The notes under the pieces: model-generated
What the model was told of the DNA's origin: nothing
What the model saw: only the letters and a program-made list of their open reading frames with translations
The model's database searches: none
Part shown: piece by piece, positions 25,201-35,700 of the stretch
Numbering within the stretch: position 1 is the first letter of the stretch
Layout of the letters: each line of letters begins with the position of its first letter
Source of the DNA: Dendrocalamus latiflorus
Lineage: Eukaryota; Streptophyta; Magnoliopsida; Poales; Poaceae
Direction: 5' to 3'
Length of the DNA stretch: 64,000 nucleotides
Assembly: GCA_017311315.1 (NCBI GenBank)
Contig: CM029671.1
Coordinates: 22,690,565 to 22,754,564 of the forward strand
Made by a program: the position numbers and the translations under genes

Positions 25201-28200
25201 TCATGATGGATTAATGTGGATCATTCAATGCAAAAAGAAAAAAAAAGCACAAAACTTTTAAAAGGCAGTAGTATTCCGCTAGACCTCAACTTTCTTCTGT
25301 CGGGGCCCTGCAACTGCAAAAGTGCCTTCGATGGAGTAGTACATGTTTTTCAACCAAGGAAAAAAGTGGATACAAAATGATCACCAGACATGTCTAATTG
25401 CGCAAAACACTTTCCCTAAAAGCAGGGAAAGTCATCCTCGCATGACTAAGCAACAAAGCAAATAGAGATTTTACAGCAAAAAAAACAACATTATGGGTTG
25501 CCTGAGCCTTGCCAATTTGCGCCGGTGGCTTCACACTTTCACGTATTGATCCTAACTTTTCCAGACCCAAGGAAAAAGAAAGTCCCTCTTTTTCTGCTTC
25601 TGGTTTATAGTTTATGACTATAGTAATTAGCTTTTAAACAATCTTTTTAAGATAAAATCTATAAATACATTGCTTTAATTATATCGGCTAAAATTATACA
25701 TGATTATCTTTCTCTATACTCTCTTACGAATAACCAGGATTTAAAGATCACAAAAATATAAACTACATAAAAAAAAAAGAACAACCCAAATACGCTAGAA
25801 ACAAACTTCCAAGACAAAGTGCCATTTACCACACGGTACTAGCTGCTACCAAACTCGACACGACAGATCTGCAGCAAGCATGCACCAGAGGCAGCCATAA
25901 ACCCCGGTGAGACGTACGTACCAAACCAGCTAGTAGCGCCGTGAACCGAACCGAAACGTTCTTCGTCCTAATCAGACGGAGCAGTACGGAACAGAACAAG
26001 AGCTAGAAACCTAGCAGGGGCAAGGCGAGGCAGCGCAGGTAAGCTGGCCAGCGAGCGTCCGGCCGGACGGGTGCGCAAACAAAGGCGGATGGGAACAGGG
26101 TTTAATCTTTTGTCTTCAAAAAAAATTACGCTTTCAGAGGGGAACGAAAGCAACAAAATGTCGTTGTTTTAGCAAATTTTTGTCCGAAAGACTCAACCCT
26201 AGATAGAAAAAGCTGGTTTCCGCCACCGCCAGCCACAACCTGCCGCGACCCCACCCACGGGAATGGATCAGGCGCAGGCAGTCAGGCTGGGGGCGGTGGA
26301 CCGGTGGTTACCAGTGCCTGCCACCGCGCGCGCGCGCCCCTCGTCGGCAACCGGTGTGAGGCCCAGCTCGTGCCGTGCGCTGCGCGGTGCCGCACGATGC
26401 GGATGCGGTCAGGTCATGCAGCTGCGGTTGCAGGCGCGCCCCCACCACTAGCACCGGCACCGGCAGGGGGCCCGCGTCACGTTGCAAAAGCGGCGAAACG
26501 GCCACCCAGGGCACCCTGCCTGACACATGGATGGGGCGGACCACTGGCGTCCGGCTAGAGGAAAAGACTCAGAAAGGGTCGCGTCGCGTGGGGCCGCGCC
26601 CCGGAAATATCTCGTCTTCCAGAAGCTTTGCTCGCTAATCTAAGCATCGTGACGTGAGGTTTTCCCACTACGCTGTCCCCACGCCAACCGTACGCACGCG
26701 ATTCGTGCGTGTTCGTGCGTTTGTTCCGTCTCTTCATTTGATATACCATCGATTCCCATTAACTGAGTAATGGCTCATTAACTTATGGCCTACAGTGGGA
26801 TTTTGTACTAAGTACCTACTCAATAAAGTTGGCCTACACGCCTAGTATTTATCGCGGGGCGATGAATGAGGCTTTGACCCGTGTCGCGCCGCACCCGGAT
26901 CACATCACACCGAACACGGGAAGAGCCGGCCGCGACGGCCGTGCCGCGCGTACACGAATATAGCACGGCTATACGCTGGCTAGCGCTACCGTGAAAAGCG
27001 CGAAACCAACTGTACAAAGATCCAAGGTCGCAAACGTCAACCATGTAGTGCGAAACAAACTGTACAAAGATCTAAGGTCGCAGACGTCAACCATGTCTCG
27101 GTGCCCTCACGCGGCACATGTTACATTAATTACCAAGGTTAGGGATGACGACGTCCCGGCTCCAGTGCCTTCCATGCCGCAGAAGGGGGCGGACGGTGCT
27201 AACTGCCTACTGCGACGAGTGACCGTGTCTCGTTGCGAGCAAATTTTGTAAAGCTAGTTTAGAGCAAGTATATTAAGAGGCTGTTAGTAGGCTGTATGCT
27301 GAGATGGAGGAGAGAGAGAAGGAGAGAGAAAAGAGGTGTGCTGTAAGTTTACAGTCAGCTGAAACACAAGAACCAAGAAACTTTGTGAGAGAAAATGATG
27401 GGTCATACAACCTTCAGCTGGCTGTAAACTACTATATGAATAGACTGATAAGTGGGCTGTAAGTGTCATACAGCCTTCAGTATTATTAGCCTTGCTCTTA
27501 GAAATTCCTCCGGATTTTATTATGCTCCGTGTCTTCCATTCGTGTGAGCTTTTAGTATTATGCTCCTTGTCTTCCACCTTCGTGAGCTTTTGCAAAGATG
27601 CTATAGGTGCATTCGGTTGATGTTTTTTGTTTCAGCTGTAAGTATTTATACAATAGAATAGAATACCGATAAATCGTTTCGAAAAAATTATCTGACTATT
27701 TCAAAACGACGACAAAAAAACTATTTAGTTTGTTTGTTCGAAAAAAATCATAAACTATAAAAAACGGAGGCATATCCTAGCACTCCAGATTTTGTTATGG
27801 CTCCAATTTTTCAGAATTTGCGGTTGATTCATCTGACAAGGTTAAGTTTAATCTAAGAGTGTGTAGTTAGTGCGTTTAATCTAAGAGTGTGTAGTTAGTG
27901 CTTCAACTAGGTTTTGCCTTAAATTTATAGCTATGACTTAACTTTTAATTAAAACTGCACTATAACGATGATAAGCTTTTACTTAGAAAAAATAAAAAAT
28001 AAATTGAAAAAATATATAATGCAAAGAAATAAAGAGAAAAAAAGATAAAAATAAAATAAGCTAAAAATTAGAAACCGATAGGTTAAAAGTGATTTCTAAC
28101 TTAAATAAACTGAATACCAAAAAAATAAAAAGCTAAAACCATTTGGTTCAAGGCCGTAATGATCTACAAAAATTTAAGTTCTGCTCTGTGGCTAGTGGAA

Positions 28201-28987
28201 TCTCGCACGATAAAGCCGTAACCATCGAATATCTGATTTCGTAGCATTTTTTTAATCTGATATATGCATATGAAATTACAAATTTAACTCTCTTTAACCG
28301 TGGCAGCACCGATGAACCATGTGTCACATTTTTCATTACTGTAGAAAGTGACCGAGTTACCTAACTGATAGAGCTCGGCAGGTGAGGAGGGAGCACGGCT
28401 CACGGGCAGCTGCCGAGCTCCACCAGCAGCTCCATAAGCTTGATAGCCCGATCACATTATGTCACTGTGGGGGTAACACGATAGGTAAAATTTACAGTTT
28501 GTAGCTACTATTGTGATCATAAAAGATACTAGATTTGTAATTTCATACACACGGATCTTCAATTTGTAAAAAAAATAATGATACAACTCCAGATATGCGA
28601 TGAGCTCGATAAAGCCATATAGGACAGAAAAGAGATTTGCGAAGTCTCGAAGGAGAACGAAAGGTCACAGGCTCGACCTTCAGGTTTCACAAATAAAAGT
28701 GAGGTTTGTTTACATCAAAATTATTAATTCTATCCTAGCCCAGAATTGTGAAGAAAAATGGAGTTCACTAGCAAGAGAAGCAGTGTGAGAGTGTGAGAAA
28801 GACTTTAAGACGTACCAACGGTGTCGCCGGGATGGAATTTCTTGGAGGCGGCCCAGGCGCCGTAGTTGGGGTTGCCCATGATGGTCCACCCGACCTTGTC
28901 GCCCACCTCGTACACGGCCGCCGCCGCCATCCCCGCCCACATCACCGCCGCCACGGCCATGGCCGACCCGCTCCTCGCCGCACCCAT
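22223..28987 (-). CDS. Phytocyanin, stellacyanin-type, GPI-anchored (early nodulin-like/blue copper protein)
   Basis: Two exons, 28816-28987 and 22223-22623, join in phase 1 to give 190 residues. Residues 1-24 form a signal peptide. The plastocyanin-like domain spans about 25-124. Copper ligands visible are His66 (QFHNV), Cys107 and His112 (CGFPGHCG), with Gln117 in the axial position, as in stellacyanins rather than the Met of uclacyanins. Cys79 and Cys113 form the family disulfide. A Pro/Ala/Ser-rich arabinogalactan-type linker (about 125-165) precedes a hydrophobic tail typical of a GPI-anchor signal, so the protein probably sits on the outer plasma membrane. Asn98 lies in an N-glycosylation sequon. 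The 6192-bp intron is long for this family and holds several MITEs; its position after the GDTV turn is the family's usual intron site. Electron transfer is the inferred chemistry; the biological partner is unknown. Confidence 0.9.
23168..23406. repeat. TTTAAACG-family MITE, copy 2 (phytocyanin intron)
   Basis: The core CTAACTTTTAAACGGAG is followed by AAGACGGGGTCTACAAG. The right end has CATAAGCCGCAGCCAAAA and AAGAAC. It has the same layout as the copies at 9946, 25585, 39186 and 45221. Confidence 0.5.
23672..23884. repeat. Long inverted repeat (foldback MITE) in the phytocyanin intron
   Basis: Left arm ATATTTTCTTCCTAACTATC pairs with GATAGTTAGAAAGAAAATAT on the right. The arms remain complementary with mismatches over about 60 bp, separated by an AT/CT-rich spacer. 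Transcription through the intron would give a long hairpin. Confidence 0.65.
25585..25795. repeat. TTTAAACG-family MITE, copy 3 (phytocyanin intron)
   Basis: The core TTAGCTTTTAAACAATC is followed by AAGATAAAATCTATAAAT. The right end is AAAAAAGAACAACCC. A diverged member of the family also found at 9946, 23168, 39186 and 45221. Confidence 0.45.
27001..27100. repeat. Tandem duplication, 2 x 50 bp
   Basis: Units at 27001-27050 and 27051-27100 share ACTGTACAAAGAT, AAGGTCGCA and ACGTCAACCATGT with only a few substitutions. Located in the phytocyanin intron. Confidence 0.85.
27262..27497. mobile_element. Tourist/PIF-Harbinger MITE (phytocyanin intron)
   Basis: Ends GAGCAAGTATATTAAGAG and inverted GAGCAAGGCTAATAATAC are flanked by TTA target duplications at 27259-27261 and 27498-27500. 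The 236-bp interior shows internal inverted CTGTAAG/CTTACAG-type repeats. It is a common grass MITE type. Confidence 0.78.
27846..27901. repeat. Tandem duplication, 2 x 28 bp
   Basis: TTTAATCTAAGAGTGTGTAG followed by TTAGTGC is repeated exactly. Confidence 0.85.
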
Positions 28988-29087
28988 GGTCAGCAGACTC
29001 AGCACCGAGAACGAAGCACGAGCCACAGAACTACTCCGTTCTTGCTCGCTCTCGAGTATTGCAGTGCAGGAGAGTGGCAGTACCGGC

Positions 29088-29100
29088 CGGTTAAATAAAG
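29088..29100 (-). promoter_or_regulatory. Probable TATA element of the phytocyanin gene
   Basis: On the minus strand CTTTATTTAACC lies 104-113 bp upstream of the phytocyanin ATG at 28987, a usual distance for a plant TATA box with a short leader. No other TATA-like sequence is closer. Confidence 0.4.
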
Positions 29101-29319
29101 CTCCACAGCTTTCTGGCCCCGCAGGTTCCCGGAAATGCCCCTGCGGACGTCGCGGTGGTAATTTCTCGCGTTTTTGCTTTGCTTCGGGCCTCGGCCTGAC
29201 CAGGGTCGCGCTCGCGCGGCACGGCTCACGGCTCGCAAGTCGCAACCACTGCTGCTTGCTCATCCATGCGCGTGGGCCGCAGGGCAAGGGGACGACCGGC
29301 CTGTTTGTTTGGCTTTAAC

Positions 29320-29890
29320 TTATGATTTATAACTAGTTGTGTACCCGTGTGTTGTAACAGAATTCATTGAATATATAAAAAATCATGTTATAGAAGAGAG
29401 TTGATTTAATCATTTGGAAAGTGAAGAATGATGAGAAGTTAAGATAACAAAGCGGTTAGAGGAGAATGAACGTACAACCACCAACTTGTTTTTTATAATA
29501 GTAAAGATAACTACTGCTTTTTAAGTTATTTATTAAAAAATAATAAAAAATAAAAAATTTATTGATATTTTTACAAATAATCTAAATTTTAATCGAAATT
29601 AAAGAAATACTAGTTAGAAACTCGTGTGTTACAACGAAGTCATAAAAATGGTGAGACGAAACTTACTACCTGGCCAACTTCACACATCAAACATTGAAAA
29701 ACAAACGACAGAGATAGAAAGATGGTCAGAATGCGCGAGGAGATGGGGAAGTGAAGGGGGTGGGCGGTTTGTATCCTAAGAGAGAGGAGGATGATAGAGA
29801 CGAATGGTCTAGATTAAATCGGATGGCTGAGAAGAGATGAGGAAGAATGGACCAACTACCAACTCACACTTTTATAATAGTAAAGATATC
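29320..29890. repeat. Two neighbouring members of a dispersed repeat family
   Basis: The first member runs about 29325-29515, starting ACTAGTTGTGTACCCGTGTG and ending TTATAATAGTAAAGAT. The second runs about 29610-29890, starting ACTAGTTAGAAACTCGTGTG and ending with the same TTATAATAGTAAAGATA. The shared start and end mark a defined non-autonomous element family. A third relative lies in IDE intron 10. Confidence 0.5.
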
Positions 29891-30309
29891 CGCATAAATT
29901 TTTTTACATAATGACATCCAGACGCTAAACCGTTAGACGACTGGAACCTATCGTCCAACGGCCGTGTGACACGGAGGCTATCTGTGGGCCGTTGAGCGAC
30001 ATAATTGCGGTCGCCGACCGGTCAGGTGATTTTGACCAGTCGTCCAACTATTGGATGACTGTAATTCTAGTCGCTCAACTTTTGGACGATTGGAACTCGC
30101 CCATTTTTGTAACTAGGCCCCTGACCACGCATGATTTTCAAAACTTTGTCAATCCATGTCATCGTCGTTACCTCTCATTAGTGGCCAGCCATTAAACATA
30201 CCAGTTTTTGTAGTATTGTCCAAAATACCCATACACTCTCACTCTTCTCTCCTGTTGACCTAGTCAAAATCAGAAATGCAATCACAAATTTCCCTGTATC
30301 CTTCTTCCT

Positions 30310-30571
30310 TAGTTCCCTCTCTAACCTTACCAGGGCACACCAATGGCAGGGTCACGTTCATCCTACCGACGGCCAACTTCGCGATGTCGCAGGTGGTAGG
30401 CCCCACGGTGCAGACGAGCTTGGTGTGACGCGTGCTTTGAAAGTTATTCTTCCGTAGCTCGGCCTCTGTAGCCCCATCGATGTCGATGGGCGTGGGCTTA
30501 GCATCCAAGAGGCCGTTGGGGTTGGGGGAGAAGGCAGTGAGGTCAGAGTGTCCAGAGCAGCAAGAGGCCAT
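30310..30571 (-). pseudogene. Plastidial pyruvate kinase N-terminal fragment, copy A
   Basis: Minus-strand translation gives PIDIDGATEAELRKN followed by HTKLVCTVGPTTCDIAKLA and AVGRMNV, the N-terminal strand-helix region that opens the catalytic barrel of plastidial pyruvate kinase alpha-type proteins. It then loses similarity within a few codons where the family has the substrate-binding VARLNMCHG. No exon for the rest of the roughly 550-residue enzyme exists nearby. It is a captured or retained gene fragment, not a functional enzyme. A second, more damaged copy lies immediately to the right. Confidence 0.6.
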
Positions 30572-30624
30572 GAGGCGGTGCGGGCGAGGAGGCTATGGTG
30601 GGCTGTGGAGGGGAGGTGAGGGGA

Positions 30625-30860
30625 CCACATTCATCTCACCGATGGTTAGCGCCTCAAGCTCCGCAGTGCCTCAGGTGGTGGGCCCCACGTACAGACAAGC
30701 TTGGTGCGATGCGTGCTTCGAAAGCTGTTCTCCTGCAGCTCGCCCCCGTGGTGACATCGACGTCAATAGGCTTGGGCTCAGTGACCAGGAGGTCGTTGGG
30801 GTTGGGGGAAGGCAGTGAGGTCAGAGTGGTCAGAGCTGCAGAAGGCCACGAGGTGGTGCA
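30625..30860 (-). pseudogene. Plastidial pyruvate kinase N-terminal fragment, copy B (frameshifted)
   Basis: Minus-strand reading gives EPKPIDVDVTT in one frame, GELQENSFRSTHRTKLVCT in the next and VGPTT in a third, so at least two 1-nt indels break the frame. It is the same protein region as the fragment at 30310-30571 and is arranged in direct tandem with it, about 265-270 bp apart. The two copies differ at many positions, so the duplication is not recent. Confidence 0.55.
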
Positions 30861-32244
30861 AGTGGCAGGTGGGAGGTGGAGGTGGGCTGTGGTAGGGGAG
30901 GTAAGGGGAGAAGAAGGTGGCTCGAGTCTTGGGGGCCGTCAGATGGAGGAGGGTGTGTGCGTAGGTGGTGGCCTTGGCGACGTGGATGCAAAGGTGCGTG
31001 TGCGAGAGAGAGATTTTTGTTTGAGAAAATCCATTGGACGGAGAGGGGCGAATTGGGGTTGATGTCGAGGTCTTTGGAGGCGACACGTTGTGGCCTTGTC
31101 CGTGCGGCAGGAGACCCAGGGTGCAAGTCGAGGAGAGGATGATAAGCAAGACAATGGAAGGCGGCGCACGACTCGCACCACCATGTTGCTGCTTTTCGCC
31201 ACTATCTTCAGCCACTTCATCCGCCGCAGGGACTCCATCTGCTATGGTCTCCATGACACCTATGTCTATCTCTCTTCATTCCCCACAAGCAGTTGTTACT
31301 GAGTGATTCCTAATTTTTACACATGTGCATTGGACTGGATCGATTCGTGTGATGTTGGAGTTGTTGGGGAGGGAATGCAAAATGTGAAATGGTGATTGGT
31401 AGCATGGATATCTCGACGAGAAGAGATGGTGATGGTAGTAGCATGCTCTGGTATGATATGGGAGAACGAAGGAGTCAATGAGGGACGCTATGTGGTTGTG
31501 GGTTACTGTTGGCAGTAGGTCTATGAGGGAAGAGGAAGAAGAGCTAGAATTGTAGCAATTTTGTTCATTCCTGTCTAAAAAAAGGGGTAAGTTAGTTTTT
31601 GCATATCAGACTTAACTTTTGACTCATTAGTAACGGTCAACGATGACGAGTGACAAACTTTTGAAAACCAATGGCATAGAAGGAATAAGCACTTTTATTT
31701 AGTGGTAAATTGTGAAACCACAAATTATTCAGTAGCATACAAAGGATTTTCTCATAATATTAAGGCGTACATTATACGTACCGAGGCTGGCACTTTTGGC
31801 TAGCGTGGTTAGTAGCTATAATAATATTTTTTTTAGTACCACGGCGGATGCACACACACATTCACGCACACACTTCACATGTATGCTCTAACTCACACAT
31901 ATATGAGTACACCCACTAGCGCATCTCTAAGTAGAGTGGTTATAGTCTAGTCTTAAGCCAAATGGTGCCTCTTTCATGTGTACAAGAAGACTCTTGGACT
32001 TGTGCCCCCACATTTGTTGGTGCTGAAACGTAGGGATAAGATGTTAGATGTTGAAACCGATCATTCCTACTATATTTTTAACATAGTTTATACAGGTCTC
32101 GTGTTTTGGCTTTTTAGCTAATTTCTTTCAATAATTACTATACATTAATCTAATAAATCATGGACTAAAAAACGCTCCATATCGATGGCACAAAGTTGTG
32201 ACAAGCAACTCAGTCACACCGCTGGTGCACGCCAGATCCTTCTA

Positions 32245-32324
32245 GCTTGTATTTTCACAAGCATGACAAATGCGAGAGTTGATTGCTTGTATTTTCGCAA
32301 ACATGACAAATGCGAGAGTTGATT
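32245..32324. repeat. Tandem duplication, 2 x 40 bp
   Basis: GCTTGTATTTTC, ACATGACAAATG or GCATGACAAATG, and CGAGAGTTGATT recur with a 40-bp period and two substitutions. Confidence 0.85.
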
Positions 32325-32464
32325 GATTGGTGACGGGCACCGATCGACCGAACCTGCGCGTGAACCGGCGCCGCTTGGGCGTTGTGCGACAGCATCTGCA
32401 TGACGGCACCGTGAGCGCACGGTTACCGCTACAAGTATTCGGCGAACTACCAAACCGAGGGAAT

Positions 32465-32670
32465 CAAATTGGGCCTAGAATGGGCTCGTCTCAGCCTGAG
32501 AAATCCGGCTCCCTCCTTCAGCTAGTTTACGCCAAAGTTATTTGATAACATTTGCGGCCCAGAAAATAGCCACACTCTCTTTCGACCCGGCCTATAATTA
32601 AACCCGTTGGGATACAGATTACAAACCGTTTTCCAGGCGCTACGAGAACAACCGAGCCCAAACCCTCGCG
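32465..32670 (+). promoter_or_regulatory. RRF promoter with site II and telo-box motifs
   Basis: TGGGCC at 32470-32475, TGGGCT at 32481-32486 and GGCCCA at 32556-32561 precede a telo-box-like AAACCCT at 32660-32666, all within 320 bp of the RRF ATG. Site II plus telo-box is the usual arrangement for plant translation-machinery genes, fitting a ribosome recycling factor. Motifs are seen; function is inferred. Confidence 0.45.
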
Positions 32671-32779
32671 AGCCCCAGACCATAAACCCCTCTCGCTCTC
32701 GGTGTCTCCCCATCCACACAACACACCAATCCTGCCCACCGCTCCACTCCCCCCTCACGCTGCGGATTGCTGCTGCGCC

Positions 32780-35700
32780 ATGGCGCTCCACGCCGTCTCC
32801 CCCGCGGCGGCGGCCTCCCCGCCGCGCGCCCTCTTCCCCGCCCGCCTCCCCCTGCTGCGCCCAGGTCGGCTCCTCCTTCCCCCGTACCTCCCTTCCCGCC
32901 TGCGCGACATCGAAGCGTTTGGAACCCGCGAGTCATACTAGCGTACGGGTCGCCTTTATCCATTGTGTCGCGGCGTACTGAGTACTGGGGAGCTAGCGCG
33001 GACCGCTGGTACGGAATGCGTGATTGCGGTCGTGGTTGTGAAAATTGGTTTGCTCTTTCTCCGCGTGCTAATGCCGATGCTTCCATCGCTTGTCCTGTCA
33101 AGCTGCGACCTGTACAAGTATGGTTGCTACGTTGTCGTGCACATCGCGTGATTGTATTTGTAATCGTAGAGCTGTACTAGCTATGCTAGGTTATAGCATC
33201 GTAATTGAGCAATTTCGTGTGATGCACTTGGATATTTTGATTGAGAGGGAGATCAGCTTGTCATTACGATACTTGTGGCATACCCCATTGATTGTTTTGC
33301 CTGTGTTTTCAAGTAGACGTTACAACGGAGGCAAGTTCGTCAACATCTTATAAACGCTCCAAAGTCCAAATTTTAGGATCTAGATAGCTAACGTGTTTGC
33401 TAGGCTGTTGAGTTTACAAGTGATCATGTTACCTGCAGTTTGTTGCTTGTCATGGGAACCCAGTGAGACAGGTCTAGCTAATGTGGTTATAAATGAGTCT
33501 AGAGAGGATAGTACACTCTTGTATTTACATATTTTAATTGCAAATGAATAATGTTGTAAGGGTTCATCAGGGAATGTTGTATTTCACAGGTTGTCGTTGT
33601 CTCTCAAAGCGCCCGATCCTGTTGAGCCCCTCAACAATCATGAAACTTCATGCTGGAACAGTGGGCTTCTTTAGCATGCCTCTGGTTCTTCAACACTCAA
33701 ACAAGAGGCGAGTGGTTGTAGATTTAAATATTTCTTCCACTTATTGACCTTCCAATTAATCTTAATTAACTTGTGATCAATATGTTATCAGAGCAGTTGT
33801 GAGGCATGCCACTATTGAAGAAATTGAGGGAGAAAAATCAGTCATTGAAGACCAAGCTGTAAGTACAATACAGTTTGTGTTAAACCTGGTTAAGTTTTGT
33901 AGCTTGGGTGTTAACTAGCTACAGATATGTGTCTTCAGAAAGAAAGGATGGAGAAGGCAATTGAAACAGTCCATAATAACTTCAATACTGTGAGGACAGG
34001 CCGCGCAAACCCGTCTATGCTTGACAGGATTGAGGTTTGAGGATCTAGCCTTGTTCCTTCTTTTTCAGTTTTATAAGGAACTTTTACATGATTACATCTG
34101 TTATTCTGTATTGAACACGCCCTGGGCAATTCTCTTTTTCATGTGTGTACTCATTTTGTCTGGTTTTCTTCTTAACTGAAACTATGTCTGAGCTATTTGT
34201 TTTTACTGTTGGCTACTGGTGAAGCTGCAGATATGACTAACAATTTCTACAGGTTGAGTACTATGGAACTCCAGTGAACTTGAAGAGTATTGCACAGATA
34301 AACACTCCAGATTCAACTTCTCTTCTTATTCAGCCATATGACAAATCTTCGTAAGCTGTCTATCATTCCCAGTTCAGAGTTGGTATTGAATTTTTCATCC
34401 TGTTGTGTTGACGCCCATATGCTGTGCAGTCTCAAGCTCATTGAGAAAGCAATAGTTGCCGCAAATCTTGGGGTAACACCAAGCAATGATGGAGAAGTGA
34501 TACGAGTCACTGTCCCACCATTGACATCTGATCGCAGAAAGGTCTGTTTTCGGGGGTTAATTTGTGTATTACATTTGCAAACTTTTATGCTGCCATATAA
34601 GAATTGTACGGTGGCACTTAGTAAATTCTGGATCGTTTCATGAAGCTGTAGCTTTCTTGATTGCACTCATATTGATTTGCTAGGTTTGAAATTCCTCATA
34701 TTGATTTCTTGACATCCAAAACATTTAGCATTAATTGCAAAACAGAGTTATTTTGCTTTCGTAACAAAAAGAAATGCCGTAAGTTCAATCTAGTAAGAAT
34801 AGTTTAACAATTTGCATCCAAAACCACCTAGACACCAAATTAGTGTTTAAGAAAAGTTTAACGAAAATAAAGCCTTTTTTGTTGTAAAACATGGTTTCTG
34901 AAACTTATTATTGTTAGTAGGGGTGTAAACGGAGCGGATATTTCCCGACCGACCGTCCGTCCGTTTTAATTCGGATATAATTCGGAGCATTTTTTCGGAT
35001 ATCCGAATTTTTTGTCGGATACGGATACGGATTCGGATATTTTTTGTCGGATACGGATACGGATTCGGAACATACATTATCCGACGGATACGGAATTATC
35101 CGGATAATTTTTCGGATAGTTACCGGATTATTATCCGGTAACTATCCGGATAACGCTGACGGCCCAGCCCAATCCGTCCGAGCGACGCAAGCGCGGGCCT
35201 AGCCCACTTAACCACCTAACCCTAATCCCTAGCAACCAGCGGCAGCGCCGAGCCGAGCGAACAGCGAAGTAGCGATAGCGAGCGGAGCGGCGGCGGCGCC
35301 CAAATTTCAGATCGAGACCGGCGCCGCCTCTCCGCCATCTCCGTCCCCGCAGACCAGCGCCACCTCTCCGCCTCCGCAGACCGGCCGCGCCTCTCCGCCA
35401 TCTCCGTCCCCGCAGACCGGCGCCGCCTCTCCGCCCCCGCAGACCGGCGCCGCCTCTCCGCCCCAGCAGACCGCTGCCACCGCCGCCTGCCTCTCCGTCC
35501 CCACAGACCGACGCCGCCGCCCGCCCGCCTCTCCTCCCCCACAAACCGGAGCCGCTGCCGCCCGCCTTCGCCCCCACGGACCAGCACCGCTACCTCCACG
35601 GAACGCCGCCACCGTCAGCTCCTGCCTCTCCTCTGGAGTCCGACAGCATCAACAAGGGTAAGAACATATATTCAATCTTTATCCTTTTTGCTTATGGGTA

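Larger units (their letters stand above)
28988..32464. other. Intergenic block with repeats and gene debris
   Basis: After the phytocyanin promoter this stretch holds two dispersed repeats (29320-29890). It also has an internally repetitive stretch with GTCGTCCAAC-type motifs (29930-30110), two pyruvate-kinase fragments (30310-30860), GC-rich DNA of unknown origin (30860-31300) and AC-rich simple sequence (31845-31915). No intact gene was recognised. Confidence 0.5.

Noticed and set aside
30595..31254. Overlapping ORFs of about 155 codons on both strands
   Set aside because: Apart from the pyruvate-kinase fragments on the minus strand nothing resembles a known protein; GC-rich artefact.
35131..35612. 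Minus-strand Gly/Arg-rich ORFs of 101-148 codons
   Set aside because: They arise from the GC-rich tandem repeats of the hAT element in RRF intron 6; repeated GLRGRRGG has no protein-family meaning.
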